Part shown: positions 27,433 through 38,131 of the stretch, piece by piece
Numbering within the stretch: position 1 is the stretch's first letter
Layout: each line of letters starts with the position of its first letter
Source: Gammaproteobacteria bacterium
GTDB lineage: Bacteria; Pseudomonadota; Gammaproteobacteria; Steroidobacterales; Woeseiaceae
DNA length: 50,667 bases
Direction: 5' to 3'
Assembly: GCA_030425905.1 (NCBI GenBank)
Contig: JAUHZT010000006.1
Coordinates: 1 to 50,667 of the forward strand
Made by a program: the position numbers and the translations under genes
The notes under the pieces: model-generated
Database searches by the model: none
Seen by the model: the letters and a program-made list of their open reading frames with translations, nothing else
What the model was told of the DNA's origin: nothing

Positions 27433-28415
27433 TTGGTTCGCTCAAGCTCTCAACTAGGCAGGGTCAACCGTGTGCTTGTATTGCTCGGTGCAATGCTGCT
27501 TGCGGCATGCAGCCATGCGCCTGTCGCTCCGATCACCGATGAGCCGGAAATCGCGATACCCGCGACGGCCACCGGCCCACAACCGGAAATCATCGTCGTA
27601 CGCGTCGAGCCACGCAGCCCCCGGCCAAGCGCGAGCGCGCCGCCTCTTCCAGAGCCCCCGGGGGTCGCGATTGTTCTAACCGGGCGACAGCCAGCCTATT
27701 CGACCGTGGCCTACGAGCTGAGCCAGCTGCTCGACAAGTTCTCTATCTACGACCTCAGCGACAAGAGCCAGCCTGCCGATACCGCGTTCAGGCTGATCAA
27801 CGATTCAGATGCTCGTGCCGTCGTCGCCATCGGTGTCGCCGCGGCCCGTTTCGCAGTGGATCAATCGGCGCTGCCGGTGGTCTTCAGCCAGGTATTCAAC
27901 TACCAGAATAATGGCCTGATCACGGACACCAGTCGCGGGGTTGCCGCGCTTGCCCCGCTCGACGCACACCTCGCTGCATGGAAACAAAGCAAACCCGACC
28001 TGCAGCGCGTTGGCGCCATTATCGGCGAAGGTCATGACGACCTCATTGCCGAGGCACAAGCCGCCGCCGATCAGCACAACATTGACCTCGACATTCGCAT
28101 TGTTACCTCCGACCAGGAAGCGCAGTACCAGTTTCGCCGCATGGTTGCCGAAATAGATGGCTTCTGGCTGTTCCCGGACAATCGCGTCCTTAGCACCCGG
28201 TCACTCAAAGAAATGCTTGCGCAAGCGGCGCGACGCAAAGTGGATGTTGCGGTTAGCAATGATGCGCTGCTGCCGCTGGGAGCAAGCATTAGCATCTCAT
28301 CGGTCGCCGCCGATATTGCAGCCACCATTGTCACAGTATTGCGCCGCATTGAAGCGGGCCAAATGGAAAACATTCCGGAGATCACACCATTAAACGCCAT
28401 ACAAGTAGTCAGGCA

Positions 28416-28419
<4 letters not shown>
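27433..28419 (+). CDS. Periplasmic binding protein-like lipoprotein (ABC_sub_bind type)
   Basis: A 328-residue lipoprotein. The lipobox is L23-A-A-C26 (LLGAMLLAAC), with Ser at +2, which favours the outer membrane. After a Pro-rich linker (about 60-75) the domain from about 78 resembles the two-lobed binding fold of ABC_sub_bind proteins: AIVLTGRQPAYSTVAYELSQ, AVVAIGVAAARFA, FSQVFNYQN, GAIIGEGHDD, VSNDALLPLGASISIS. No ABC transporter genes adjoin it. Instead its stop overlaps the start of a GGDEF-EAL gene (ATGA), so it is probably a ligand sensor for c-di-GMP signalling. The start is TTG 27433 with AGGGA six bases upstream. The ligand is unknown. Confidence 0.78.
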
Positions 28420-30647
<2,228 letters not shown>

Positions 30648-30734
30648 AAGTCCCGAATTTGTGACCTGCTTACTCATGTCCGCACGACATAGTCTCTAGA
30701 ATTTAGTCAAATTCCACTGGCACTATGACCCTGC

Positions 30735-32225
30735 GTGTACGTACAGCGACTTTTCCTGAGATTGTTCAAGCTTCTGTCACCGCCAATTGTCGTGGCATGC
30801 TTGCTCGCACCCGCGTCCATACTGCGCGCCGCGCCTGGCGACATCCTGTTCAATGACAACTTTAACGATGGCAATCTCAGCCCCTGGAGTACCAGTAATT
30901 TCCTGAGGTCAGGCGTATCCAACCAGTTCGGTTTCGCGGCATCCGGCTATGGCGCGTATACGCGTTTCGACCCCGTGTCGATCACCAGTCCCACTTTCAA
31001 TGCCCTGGTGCCGGGTGCACGCCTCGACATATGGGTGCGACGCGGCTCTGATGCGTTCAGTGAAGACACCGACGTCAATGACGATCTCGTGCTTGAATAC
31101 CGGCGCAACAACAATAGCTGGGGCGTACTCCAGACTTACGAAGGGTCTGGCACGAACGGTCAGGTATACAATGACTCGTTTATCCTGCCGCCTGATGCAT
31201 TGCATTCAACTTTAGCTGTGCGCCTGCGACAAACCGGCGGCAGCGGAATTGGTTATGATTACTGGCACTTCGATAATGTCGTCGTTACCGAACTTGCGCC
31301 TTCCAGCCCTCTCGCGGTTGGCAGTTGTGACAACTTCGAGCGCGGCCTGGCAACCAACTGGAACGTCAACACCGGTAGCGGTGACGCCGGTGTCAGCAAT
31401 GCAACTTTTTCCTCGCCTTCGAATTCCATGTTCCTCAATGGCGGCTCAGTCACGGTCACGTCCAACACCATCGATACAAGCGACAGCAGTTTTGGTGAAC
31501 TAACGCTATGGGTGCGTCGCGGCTCTGACTCTTTCTCGGAATACCCTGACTCCGGTGAGAACCTTTTGATCGAGTACTTCGATGACTCAATGACGTGGGT
31601 AGCGCTTGAAACTTTCACCGGGGGAGGCGCTGCGGGGCAAATCTTCAGCCGCAGCTACGATCTGCCGACTGCTGGCCGGCATAACAGTTTCAGGCTGCGC
31701 TTCCGGCAAACCCAGGGGTCGGGTACAAGCTATGACTTCTGGCACGTCGATGATGTTTGCTTCGACCTGAGTACAGACCCTGTCCTGTTTGTGGAAAAGA
31801 CAGCGCAGGTAATCGAAGACCCGTTCAATGGTAGCAACAACCCGAAGGCCATCCCCGGCGCGACGATGCAATACAGCATTCTTGTGCGTAATGAAGGGGT
31901 CGGCACGACCGACAACAATTCCCTGATTGTCCGCGAGGTGTTGCCCGCCAACACCAGTCTGTTCGTATCCACTGCCAGCGATGACCCGATCGCCTTTAGC
32001 GACGGCCCGATCGCGAGCGGCCTCACGTTCAATTATGCCGCTAACGTGCAGTACACGAATCAGGCGGGTGGCGGAGCTCCGTATAACTACGTGCCCGTAC
32101 CCGATGCGAACGGTTACGACAGCAATGTCACAGGTTTCGCGGTGAACCCGGACGGCGCAATGAGTGCGGCGGCCGGCAGCGACCACCCGTCATTCACGAT
32201 AACATTGCGCATCCGAATCGACTGA
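30735..32225 (+). CDS. Secreted protein with two jelly-roll-like repeats and a DUF11-like domain
   Basis: A 496-residue exported protein with a signal peptide about 1-33. Two homologous domains of about 150 residues follow: each has a WVRRGSD-x-FSE motif, a G-x-G-x-x-GQ segment and a closing R-x-R-x-T-x-GSG-x-x-YD-x-WH-x-D-x-V. They look like beta-sandwich (MAM or LamG-like) carbohydrate or adhesion domains. The last about 150 residues (VEKTAQVIEDPFNG, GATMQYSILVRNEG, REVLPANTSLF) resemble the DUF11/Ig-like repeat of surface proteins. No enzyme motif or sorting signal is seen. The start is GTG 30735 with no clear ribosome site. It may be surface-associated and linked to the upstream c-di-GMP gene, which is unproven. 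Confidence 0.75.
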   Translation: MYVQRLFLRLFKLLSPPIVVACLLAPASILRAAPGDILFNDNFNDGNLSPWSTSNFLRSGVSNQFGFAASGYGAYTRFDPVSITSPTFNALVPGARLDIWVRRGSDAFSEDTDVNDDLVLEYRRNNNSWGVLQTYEGSGTNGQVYNDSFILPPDALHSTLAVRLRQTGGSGIGYDYWHFDNVVVTELAPSSPLAVGSCDNFERGLATNWNVNTGSGDAGVSNATFSSPSNSMFLNGGSVTVTSNTIDTSDSSFGELTLWVRRGSDSFSEYPDSGENLLIEYFDDSMTWVALETFTGGGAAGQIFSRSYDLPTAGRHNSFRLRFRQTQGSGTSYDFWHVDDVCFDLSTDPVLFVEKTAQVIEDPFNGSNNPKAIPGATMQYSILVRNEGVGTTDNNSLIVREVLPANTSLFVSTASDDPIAFSDGPIASGLTFNYAANVQYTNQAGGGAPYNYVPVPDANGYDSNVTGFAVNPDGAMSAAAGSDHPSFTITLRIRID

Positions 32226-32274
32226 CAGTCGCGCATTGACACGGCCGTTGCGCCAGTGTCATTGTCGCGAGCAA

Positions 32275-33438
32275 ATGACCTACTCACTCCGCAGCAAGCT
32301 TCCCGACGTCGGCACGACCATTTTCACGGTCATGAGCAAACTCGCCGCTGACTGCAACGCCATCAACCTGTCGCAGGGCTTTCCTTCCTTTAGACCGCCC
32401 GAGGCGCTGGTTGAACGTATCTGCCACTACCTGTGCAACGGCAACAACCAGTACCCTCCGATGCCGGGTGTGCCGCAATTGCTCGCTGCGATCGCCGAGA
32501 AAACAGCGACACTGCAACAGCGCTCAGTCGACGCAGAACGTGAGATCACGGTGTGCTCGGGCGCAACCGAAGCGCTGTTCAGCGCCATCCAGACTATCGT
32601 GCACCGCGAAGACGAAGTGATCGTGTTCGACCCGGCCTTCGACATGTATAAGCCGTCCGTTACGCTCGCGGGCGGAATCACTCGTCACGTGCCCCTGGCG
32701 CTTGCTGCGGACGGCTGCGATTTCAACATCGACTGGCAGCTTCTTGCAGACACGATAAATTCGCGGACCCGCCTGATCGTTCTGAATTTCCCGCACAATC
32801 CGACCGGCGCAATTCTTGCGCGAAGCGACCTTGACCGGCTGGCTGACCTGGTTCGCGATACGAACATTACGCTGCTTGCAGACGAGGTTTACGAGCACAT
32901 CGTATTCGACGGTGTCCGGCACACCAGCCTTTTGAGTCACGATGAATTATGGGAGCGGTCTTTCGTTGTATCGTCGTTTGGCAAGACGTTTCACGCGACC
33001 GGCTGGAAGATGGGTTACTGCATTGCACCAGCCGCATTGACGGAAGAGTTTCGCCGCGTACACCAGTTCACCGTCTTTACCGTCAACACGCCGATACAGC
33101 ACGCACTGGCTGATTTCTTGCGTGACCATCCCGAATTCTATTTGCAACTTTCCGACTTCTACCAGCAGAAGAGAGACCTGTTCTGCGAGTTGTTGGCCGG
33201 CTCACGGTTTCGCTTCAAACCTTCGCGCAGCACATTTTTCCAGATACTCGACTACAGTGATATCAGCGACGATCTCGATACAGACGTCGCCGAACAATGG
33301 ACCCGTGAGTTCGGGGTTGCATCAATTCCCTTATCCGTATTTTGCGCCAGTGACATGAGCGGCCAGCGACTGCGGTTCTGCTTCGCCAAAGATGATGCAA
33401 CCTTGACTGAAGCCGTTCAGCGCCTGCGTTCTATCTGA
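32275..33438 (+). CDS. ybdL: Methionine/aromatic aminotransferase (YbdL family)
   Basis: A 387-residue PLP-dependent class I/II aminotransferase, the size of E. coli YbdL (386). Visible motifs: INLSQGFPSF at the start, FDPAFDMYKPS, NFPHNPTGA (substrate and cofactor binding), LADEVYEHIVFD, and SSFGKTFHATGWKMGY with the PLP-binding Lys. YbdL transaminates methionine and other amino acids with keto acids, for example in methionine salvage. ATG 32275 has only a weak GAGC site. It is preceded by a 49-base gap and followed by a hairpin and the convergent feoB. Confidence 0.92.
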   Translation: MTYSLRSKLPDVGTTIFTVMSKLAADCNAINLSQGFPSFRPPEALVERICHYLCNGNNQYPPMPGVPQLLAAIAEKTATLQQRSVDAEREITVCSGATEALFSAIQTIVHREDEVIVFDPAFDMYKPSVTLAGGITRHVPLALAADGCDFNIDWQLLADTINSRTRLIVLNFPHNPTGAILARSDLDRLADLVRDTNITLLADEVYEHIVFDGVRHTSLLSHDELWERSFVVSSFGKTFHATGWKMGYCIAPAALTEEFRRVHQFTVFTVNTPIQHALADFLRDHPEFYLQLSDFYQQKRDLFCELLAGSRFRFKPSRSTFFQILDYSDISDDLDTDVAEQWTREFGVASIPLSVFCASDMSGQRLRFCFAKDDATLTEAVQRLRSI

Positions 33439-33444
33439 CCGGCC

Positions 33445-33463
33445 CGGCGAAGAACATTCGCCG
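33445..33463. terminator. Small hairpin between ybdL and feoB
   Basis: CGGCGAA and TTCGCCG form a 7-bp stem with a five-base loop in the 34-base gap between two convergent genes. No clear U tract; a weak two-way terminator is likely. Confidence 0.45.
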
Positions 33464-33472
33464 CTATTGTGG

Positions 33473-35656
33473 CTACAGCAACTGGTAGGCGAGCATCGCG
33501 CCGAGATAGCCGATGGTTGTCATGTAACACCAGGCGAACACCGGCCACCGCCAGCTGTTTGTCTCCCGACGGATCACCGCGAGCGTGGCTGCGCACTGCA
33601 AACAACAGGCATAGAAAATGAGTAGCCCGACAACCATGGGAAACGTGAAAACCGGGCTGCCATCAGGATGACGGCTGGCTTTCAGGCGCTGCGACAACGT
33701 GGCTTCATCCGCTTCGTCGCCCACCGCGTAAACCGTACCGAGCACCGCAATTACAACCTCACGAGCCGGGAACCCGGCGATCACCGCCGCCGATACCCTC
33801 CAGTCCCAGCCAAGCGGCACAAAAGCCGGCGCAACGAACTTTCCGGCCCTGCCCAGCCAGCTTTGTTCAAGCTGCGCAGCCGCGGCACGATTGTCGATAT
33901 CGGCAAGTGCCGTTTCCAGAGCGGGCCCCGCGTACATGGATTCCGCCTGCGCGTACTCCGTCGCAGCCTGCAACTCAAGTTCACCGGAGCGAGGGAAATA
34001 AGCCAGTGCCCAGACAATCACGGCCACCGTGAATATGACGGTGCCCGCACGACGCAGAAAGACCTTGACCCGACCGAGTAGCTGGATAAAAACCGTCTGC
34101 AGGTTCGGGCGCCGAAATTCCGGCAACATCAACGCAAACGGTGGCTTGGGTCCGCGCAATGCCGTCTGCCGCATCAGGAACGCTGTCAGGATTCCCATCA
34201 CAATGCCGAACATGTACAGACCGAACAGCACAAGTCCCTGCAAATTAAGGAACCCGACAGTCTCCGCCGGCACAAACGCGGCGATCAACAGTGCGTACAC
34301 CGGCAACCGGGCCGAACAGGTCATGAACGGTGCCGCCATGATCGTCGCAATGCGGTCACGCCGGTTAGGAATCACTCGCGTCGCCATGATGCCCGGCACA
34401 GCGCAGGCAAAACTGGAAATCATCGGGATAATGGACTGGCCTGACAGTCCCACTGAACGCATCGCACGGTCCATCAGATAAGCCGCGCGTGCAAGATAGC
34501 CGGAGTCTTCAAGGAGAATGATGAACAGGAACAGGATGATGATCTGCGGTAGGAAAATGACGACGCTGCCAACACCCGCAATAACGCCGTCAGCGACGAG
34601 GCTCGACAGCGCACCGTCGCCCAACCCGTTTGCGACCATGCCGCCCAGCGTCGCCGCGGTGCCATCGATCAGGTCCATCATCGGCGTGGCCCATGCAAAC
34701 ACCGCCTGGAACACGATAGCCATAACAAGGAACAAACCTATCGTTCCCGGGACAGGCCGATTCAGGAAACCGGTAAGCCGTGTCTTCCAGGATATCAGCG
34801 AGCGACCTTCAGTCTGAATGTCGGCAAGCACCTTGCGGACCCACTGATAACGTACGCGTGCCTCGGCCGCCAGCGGTGGGTCGATACCAAAGACACGGTC
34901 CTGTGCCTTGCGCAATTTCTGGCCGGCATCGGCACCCAGCGCTTCAAGCAACGCTTGATTTGACGCGCCCGGACCGTCGATAAGCAGGCGCTCGATGTCC
35001 GCACGGCGTGGCTTTTGCTCGACTTCCGCAAACAAATCGTCCGCGGCGGCGGCAAGCTCCGGCCACACCGGCGCAAACACCGGCGCTGGTTGTGCTTTCA
35101 GCTTGCCCAGTGCGGCGCGCAATGGTTCGAGGCCGCGCCCCGTCGTCGCAACCACGGGGAACACTGGCGTGCCCGCCAGCCACTCGGACAGGCGCGCGAC
35201 GTCGATCTCCACGCCGCCGGCCTCGGCAGCATCCGACATCGTGAGGGCAACGACCAGCGGCAACTCCAGTTCCAGCAGTTGTTGCACCAGGTACAGGCCC
35301 TGGTAAAGATTGGTGGCATCAACGACGGCAAGAATGCCGTCAGGCGCCGCCACGCCCGGCAAACGCGCCATGATGACGTCGATCGCTATTCGTTCTTCGT
35401 CAGAATGTGCGCTGAGCGCATGGGTGCCGGGCAGGTCCACCAGTTCGATGCTGGCGTCCGCCAATTTGAGCGTACCGACGTGCCGCTCTACGGTCACACC
35501 AGGGTAGTTACCCACTCTCTGGCGCAAGCCCGTCAGGCGATTAAAAAGTGTGCTCTTTCCGGAATTGGGGTTACCGACAACTGCGATGCTGGCATCGGCT
35601 CGCCGGCTGGTCGCAATCTGGTTGAGGGGAACGCGTATTTCTTTGGCTTTAGTCAC
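33473..35656 (-). CDS. feoB: Ferrous iron transporter FeoB
   Basis: A 727-residue inner-membrane Fe2+ permease with a cytosolic GTPase domain. G1 is GNPNSGKST, the switch region NYPGVTVERHVG and G3 DLPGTHAL are typical; the G4 region reads ALTMSD, with Thr where Asn is usual. The membrane half carries two Gate motifs (SGYLARAAYLMDRAMRSVGLSGQS and the later FPAREVVIAVLG), and the C-terminus ends in helices without a FeoC-like domain. The start is GTG 35656, overlapping the feoA end by eight bases; an upstream ATG at 35749 lies inside feoA in another frame. No feoC is seen. Confidence 0.95.
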   Translation of the reverse strand: MTKAKEIRVPLNQIATSRRADASIAVVGNPNSGKSTLFNRLTGLRQRVGNYPGVTVERHVGTLKLADASIELVDLPGTHALSAHSDEERIAIDVIMARLPGVAAPDGILAVVDATNLYQGLYLVQQLLELELPLVVALTMSDAAEAGGVEIDVARLSEWLAGTPVFPVVATTGRGLEPLRAALGKLKAQPAPVFAPVWPELAAAADDLFAEVEQKPRRADIERLLIDGPGASNQALLEALGADAGQKLRKAQDRVFGIDPPLAAEARVRYQWVRKVLADIQTEGRSLISWKTRLTGFLNRPVPGTIGLFLVMAIVFQAVFAWATPMMDLIDGTAATLGGMVANGLGDGALSSLVADGVIAGVGSVVIFLPQIIILFLFIILLEDSGYLARAAYLMDRAMRSVGLSGQSIIPMISSFACAVPGIMATRVIPNRRDRIATIMAAPFMTCSARLPVYALLIAAFVPAETVGFLNLQGLVLFGLYMFGIVMGILTAFLMRQTALRGPKPPFALMLPEFRRPNLQTVFIQLLGRVKVFLRRAGTVIFTVAVIVWALAYFPRSGELELQAATEYAQAESMYAGPALETALADIDNRAAAAQLEQSWLGRAGKFVAPAFVPLGWDWRVSAAVIAGFPAREVVIAVLGTVYAVGDEADEATLSQRLKASRHPDGSPVFTFPMVVGLLIFYACCLQCAATLAVIRRETNSWRWPVFAWCYMTTIGYLGAMLAYQLL

Positions 35657-35900
35657 CGGATCCGACGGGTGCCACGCTAAAATGGCGCGCCTGCTCCCGG
35701 CGCAGGGAAATGCCCCGTCCAAACAAGCGGAACTCGAGCGGGTCACCACCGATCGCGGCGCTGGCGAGTTCGATTTCAGCCCCTTCCACGAGGCCCAGCG
35801 TCATCAGGCGCTGTACCTGCGGGCAGGACGGATCAACCGCGCGAATAACACTGCGCTGACCGCACTTCAGGGTTTCCAGAGTCTTGCCGTTAGCGTCCAT
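35649..35900 (-). CDS. feoA: Ferrous iron transport protein A
   Basis: An 83-residue SH3-like protein with ETLKCGQRSVIRAVD, QRLMTLGLVEGAEIEL and DPLEFRLFGRGISLRREQA, the FeoA pattern; it assists FeoB. I use the ATG at 35900 because the residues before it in the open frame are not FeoA-like. It has no Shine-Dalgarno sequence, and the predicted promoter puts the transcript start at or one base before this ATG, so the mRNA may be leaderless. It overlaps feoB by eight bases and lies 23 bases after the deoxynucleoside kinase gene. Confidence 0.9.
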   Translation of the reverse strand: MDANGKTLETLKCGQRSVIRAVDPSCPQVQRLMTLGLVEGAEIELASAAIGGDPLEFRLFGRGISLRREQARHFSVAPVGSGD

Positions 35901-35936
35901 TATCAAAATGATAATGATTCGCATTAATGCGCGCAA
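35899..35936 (-). promoter_or_regulatory. feoAB promoter with Fur box
   Basis: Minus strand: TTGCGC (35936-35931), 17 bases, TATCAT (35913-35908), seven bases from the feoA ATG. Overlapping the -10 box is ATTATCA-AAA-TGATAAT (35899-35915, a perfect 7-3-7 palindrome), and the adjacent segment 35910-35928 matches the 19-base Fur consensus at 14 positions. Fur-Fe2+ bound here would block the promoter. The -35 box is weak. Confidence 0.75.
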
Positions 35937-36574
35937 GCCTTATTTTTCTGCGCCAAAGGCTGTCCGGGCAGCACCTGCTCAATGCGCCGCATGACATCGA
36001 GCTGGTAGACCAGATCATGGACATAATCCAGCTCGTCGGTTTCCAGAACCAGCACCTCGCTCATGGAATACGAGTCAATCCAGGCGTCGTACAACGCCTG
36101 CAGGCGCTTGAGGTAAGACAGCGAGATATCCTGCTCCATCTTGCGCCCGCGCAGGCGGATACGCTGCCTCAGGGTGCGCATTGAGCAGCTCAGGTAGATC
36201 ATCAGGTCCGGCGGACGGATCGCATCGAGAATCGCGCTGTACATAGCCTGGTACGTTTCCCAATCGCGTTTCGAGATCTTGCGCATCTGGTGCAAAGCCG
36301 TCGCGAATATTTCGGCGTCTTCAAAAATGGTCCGATCGAGTGCGACCACGCCGGAATGCCGATCCAGCTCCTGGTGCAGACGAAATTTATTGCTCAAAAA
36401 GTACATCTGCGAGTGAAACGCCCAGCGCTTCATGTCCTTGTAAAAATCCGCCAGATACGGGTTCTCGTCATTCGGCTCGTAAAACGGCACGACACCGTAG
36501 TTGCACGCCAGAAAGTCAACGAGTGTCGACTTGCCCGCGCCCATGTTGCCTGCGATTGCGATCGTCCGTTTCAT
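35924..36574 (-). CDS. Deoxynucleoside kinase (deoxyadenosine/deoxycytidine kinase family)
   Basis: A 216-residue cytosolic kinase of the dNK family: P-loop GNMGAGKST, EPNDENPYLADFY, ALDRTIFEDAEIF (the DR-x-x-x-E type substrate motif), and LIDLSC-like YLSCSMRTLRQRIRLRGRKMEQD lid. It phosphorylates salvaged deoxynucleosides using ATP. The exact substrate is not evident. ATG 36574 has no strong ribosome site. It is divergent from hpt, another salvage gene, across 84 bases, and its 3' end holds the feoA promoter. Confidence 0.88.
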   Translation of the reverse strand: MKRTIAIAGNMGAGKSTLVDFLACNYGVVPFYEPNDENPYLADFYKDMKRWAFHSQMYFLSNKFRLHQELDRHSGVVALDRTIFEDAEIFATALHQMRKISKRDWETYQAMYSAILDAIRPPDLMIYLSCSMRTLRQRIRLRGRKMEQDISLSYLKRLQALYDAWIDSYSMSEVLVLETDELDYVHDLVYQLDVMRRIEQVLPGQPLAQKNKACAH

Positions 36575-36658
36575 GCGTCGTTACGATACCCTATTCCGCA
36601 GTAGCGCTGACAGCATAGATCACCTATTCTCGACGCACACTCAAAACAGGAACGCTGC

Positions 36659-37192
36659 GTGAATAATCCACCCGTCCTGATCAGCGAAGAAAAAATCCGC
36701 CAGCGCGTCGATGAACTTGCCGCGCAAATTTCCTCGGACTACGCCGACAAGGGCGATGTAGTTCTTATCGGCATCCTCAAAGGCTCGTTCATTTTTCTGG
36801 CGGATCTGTCGCGGCGACTCTCCATTCCCCGCACCATAGAGTTCATGGCCGTATCGAGCTATCGCAACACGAGCGTCTCCACGGGCGCTGTGCGCATGGT
36901 CATGGACGTGCGTAGCAATATCGAGAATCGTCATGTCCTGATCGTTGAAGACATTGTCGATACCGGCCACACACTGAAATACCTGATCGGAATTCTCGGT
37001 TCGCGAAAACCTGCCTCGATTCGCACCTGCACACTGCTGCACAAAGCCGAAAGCGCCGAAGTCGACGTGCGCATCGACTACATCGGTTTCGGCATTGGCG
37101 ACGAATGGGTCGTCGGTTATGGCCTTGACTATGCCGAGCGTGATCGCAGCCTGCCGTATATAGGAACTATCCAGCCGGACGACCGCGCTTAG
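36659..37192 (+). CDS. hpt: Hypoxanthine phosphoribosyltransferase
   Basis: A 177-residue purine salvage enzyme converting hypoxanthine (and guanine) plus PRPP to nucleotide. Motifs: ILKGSFIFLADL (PPi loop), SSYRNTSVSTGAVRMVMD (flexible loop), VLIVEDIVDTGHTL (PRPP-binding) and a late YIGFGIGDEWVVGYGLDYAERDR that closes the base site. GTG start at 36659 with AGGA six bases upstream. Convergent with the CDF gene; the 40-base gap shows no clear terminator. Confidence 0.94.
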   Translation: MNNPPVLISEEKIRQRVDELAAQISSDYADKGDVVLIGILKGSFIFLADLSRRLSIPRTIEFMAVSSYRNTSVSTGAVRMVMDVRSNIENRHVLIVEDIVDTGHTLKYLIGILGSRKPASIRTCTLLHKAESAEVDVRIDYIGFGIGDEWVVGYGLDYAERDRSLPYIGTIQPDDRA

Positions 37193-37232
37193 ACTGAACT
37201 CGCTGCCTTATTACGGGCGCGCAGCGCTTTGA

Positions 37233-38120
37233 TCAACCCGCGACGCGATCCGAACAGTCATCGATCTCCACTTCAATGGTTGAGTGGCCAATACCGTATT
37301 CCTGTTCGAGCCAGGCTTTGACATCGCGAATAATGGCGGTGGCATTGTCCGGCGGATTGCACAGGCAAAGGTGCATCGTCAACATCAGGTCCTGGGGCGT
37401 CAGCCCCCAGACATGCACATGATGAATACTCCGCACGTTCGGCATCCGCTGAGTAAGCTTTAGCTGCATGTCAGGCACATCCAGCCATTCCGGCGCACCT
37501 TCCAGTAACACATGAGCGCTGCGTTTGACTAGGCCCCATGCGCTTTTCAGGATCAGCAATGCGACCGCGACGGACAGAATGGGATCGATCGTCATCCAGC
37601 CCGTATAAAGGATGACAATGGCAGCGATGATAGCCGCGACAGAGCCAAGCAGGTCGCCGGCCACGTGCAGGGCCGCGCCGCGGATATTCAGGTTTTCCCG
37701 ATCCCCACCGTGCAGAACAATGAATGCTGCAATATTGACGAAAAGTCCGGCCGCCGCTACGACGAGCATCGTCTGGCCCTCAACGTCTTCGGGTGTGATC
37801 AGGCGCCGGACGGCCTCAAAGAGAATCCACGCAACAATCAAGAGCAGACTCAGCCCATTCACGAATGCTGCCAGTATCTGGAATCGCTGGTAACCGAAAC
37901 TCAGCCGCGCATCGGGCGGTTTCTTGCTTACTTTGAACGCGACAGCCGCGAGCGCCAGTGCCATCGTATCCGTCAGCATGTGCCCGGCATCGGCGAGCAA
38001 CGCCAGCGACCCGGACAGGATGCCGCCGATAACCTCGACGACCATAAACACGCCTGTGAACGTGAGTGCGAGCAAAACTCGCCGCAAGTTGCCGTCGTTA
38101 TGGCTGTGATCGTGTCCCAT
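37233..38120 (-). CDS. Cation diffusion facilitator (CzcD/ZitB-like metal exporter)
   Basis: A 295-residue inner-membrane protein with six helices and a cytosolic C-terminal ferredoxin-like domain. The N-terminal His-rich start (GHDHSHNDG) and the metal-site pairs LLADAGHMLTD and HVAGDLLGS (HxxxD) identify a Zn2+ (or Co2+/Cd2+)/H+ antiporter of the CDF family. It is 11 bases after the M20 peptidase gene, the last member of a four-gene minus-strand run, perhaps because the peptidase is a zinc enzyme; that link is speculative. Confidence 0.92.
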   Translation of the reverse strand: MGHDHSHNDGNLRRVLLALTFTGVFMVVEVIGGILSGSLALLADAGHMLTDTMALALAAVAFKVSKKPPDARLSFGYQRFQILAAFVNGLSLLLIVAWILFEAVRRLITPEDVEGQTMLVVAAAGLFVNIAAFIVLHGGDRENLNIRGAALHVAGDLLGSVAAIIAAIVILYTGWMTIDPILSVAVALLILKSAWGLVKRSAHVLLEGAPEWLDVPDMQLKLTQRMPNVRSIHHVHVWGLTPQDLMLTMHLCLCNPPDNATAIIRDVKAWLEQEYGIGHSTIEVEIDDCSDRVAG

Positions 38121-38131
38121 CGACTGCTGGC

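Noticed and set aside
27137-27445. Minus-strand open frame including the string GRLDSNQRPRRPERRALPG across the tRNA-Pro gene
   Set aside because: This is a well-known spurious translation of tRNA sequence on the opposite strand; the tRNA is clear.
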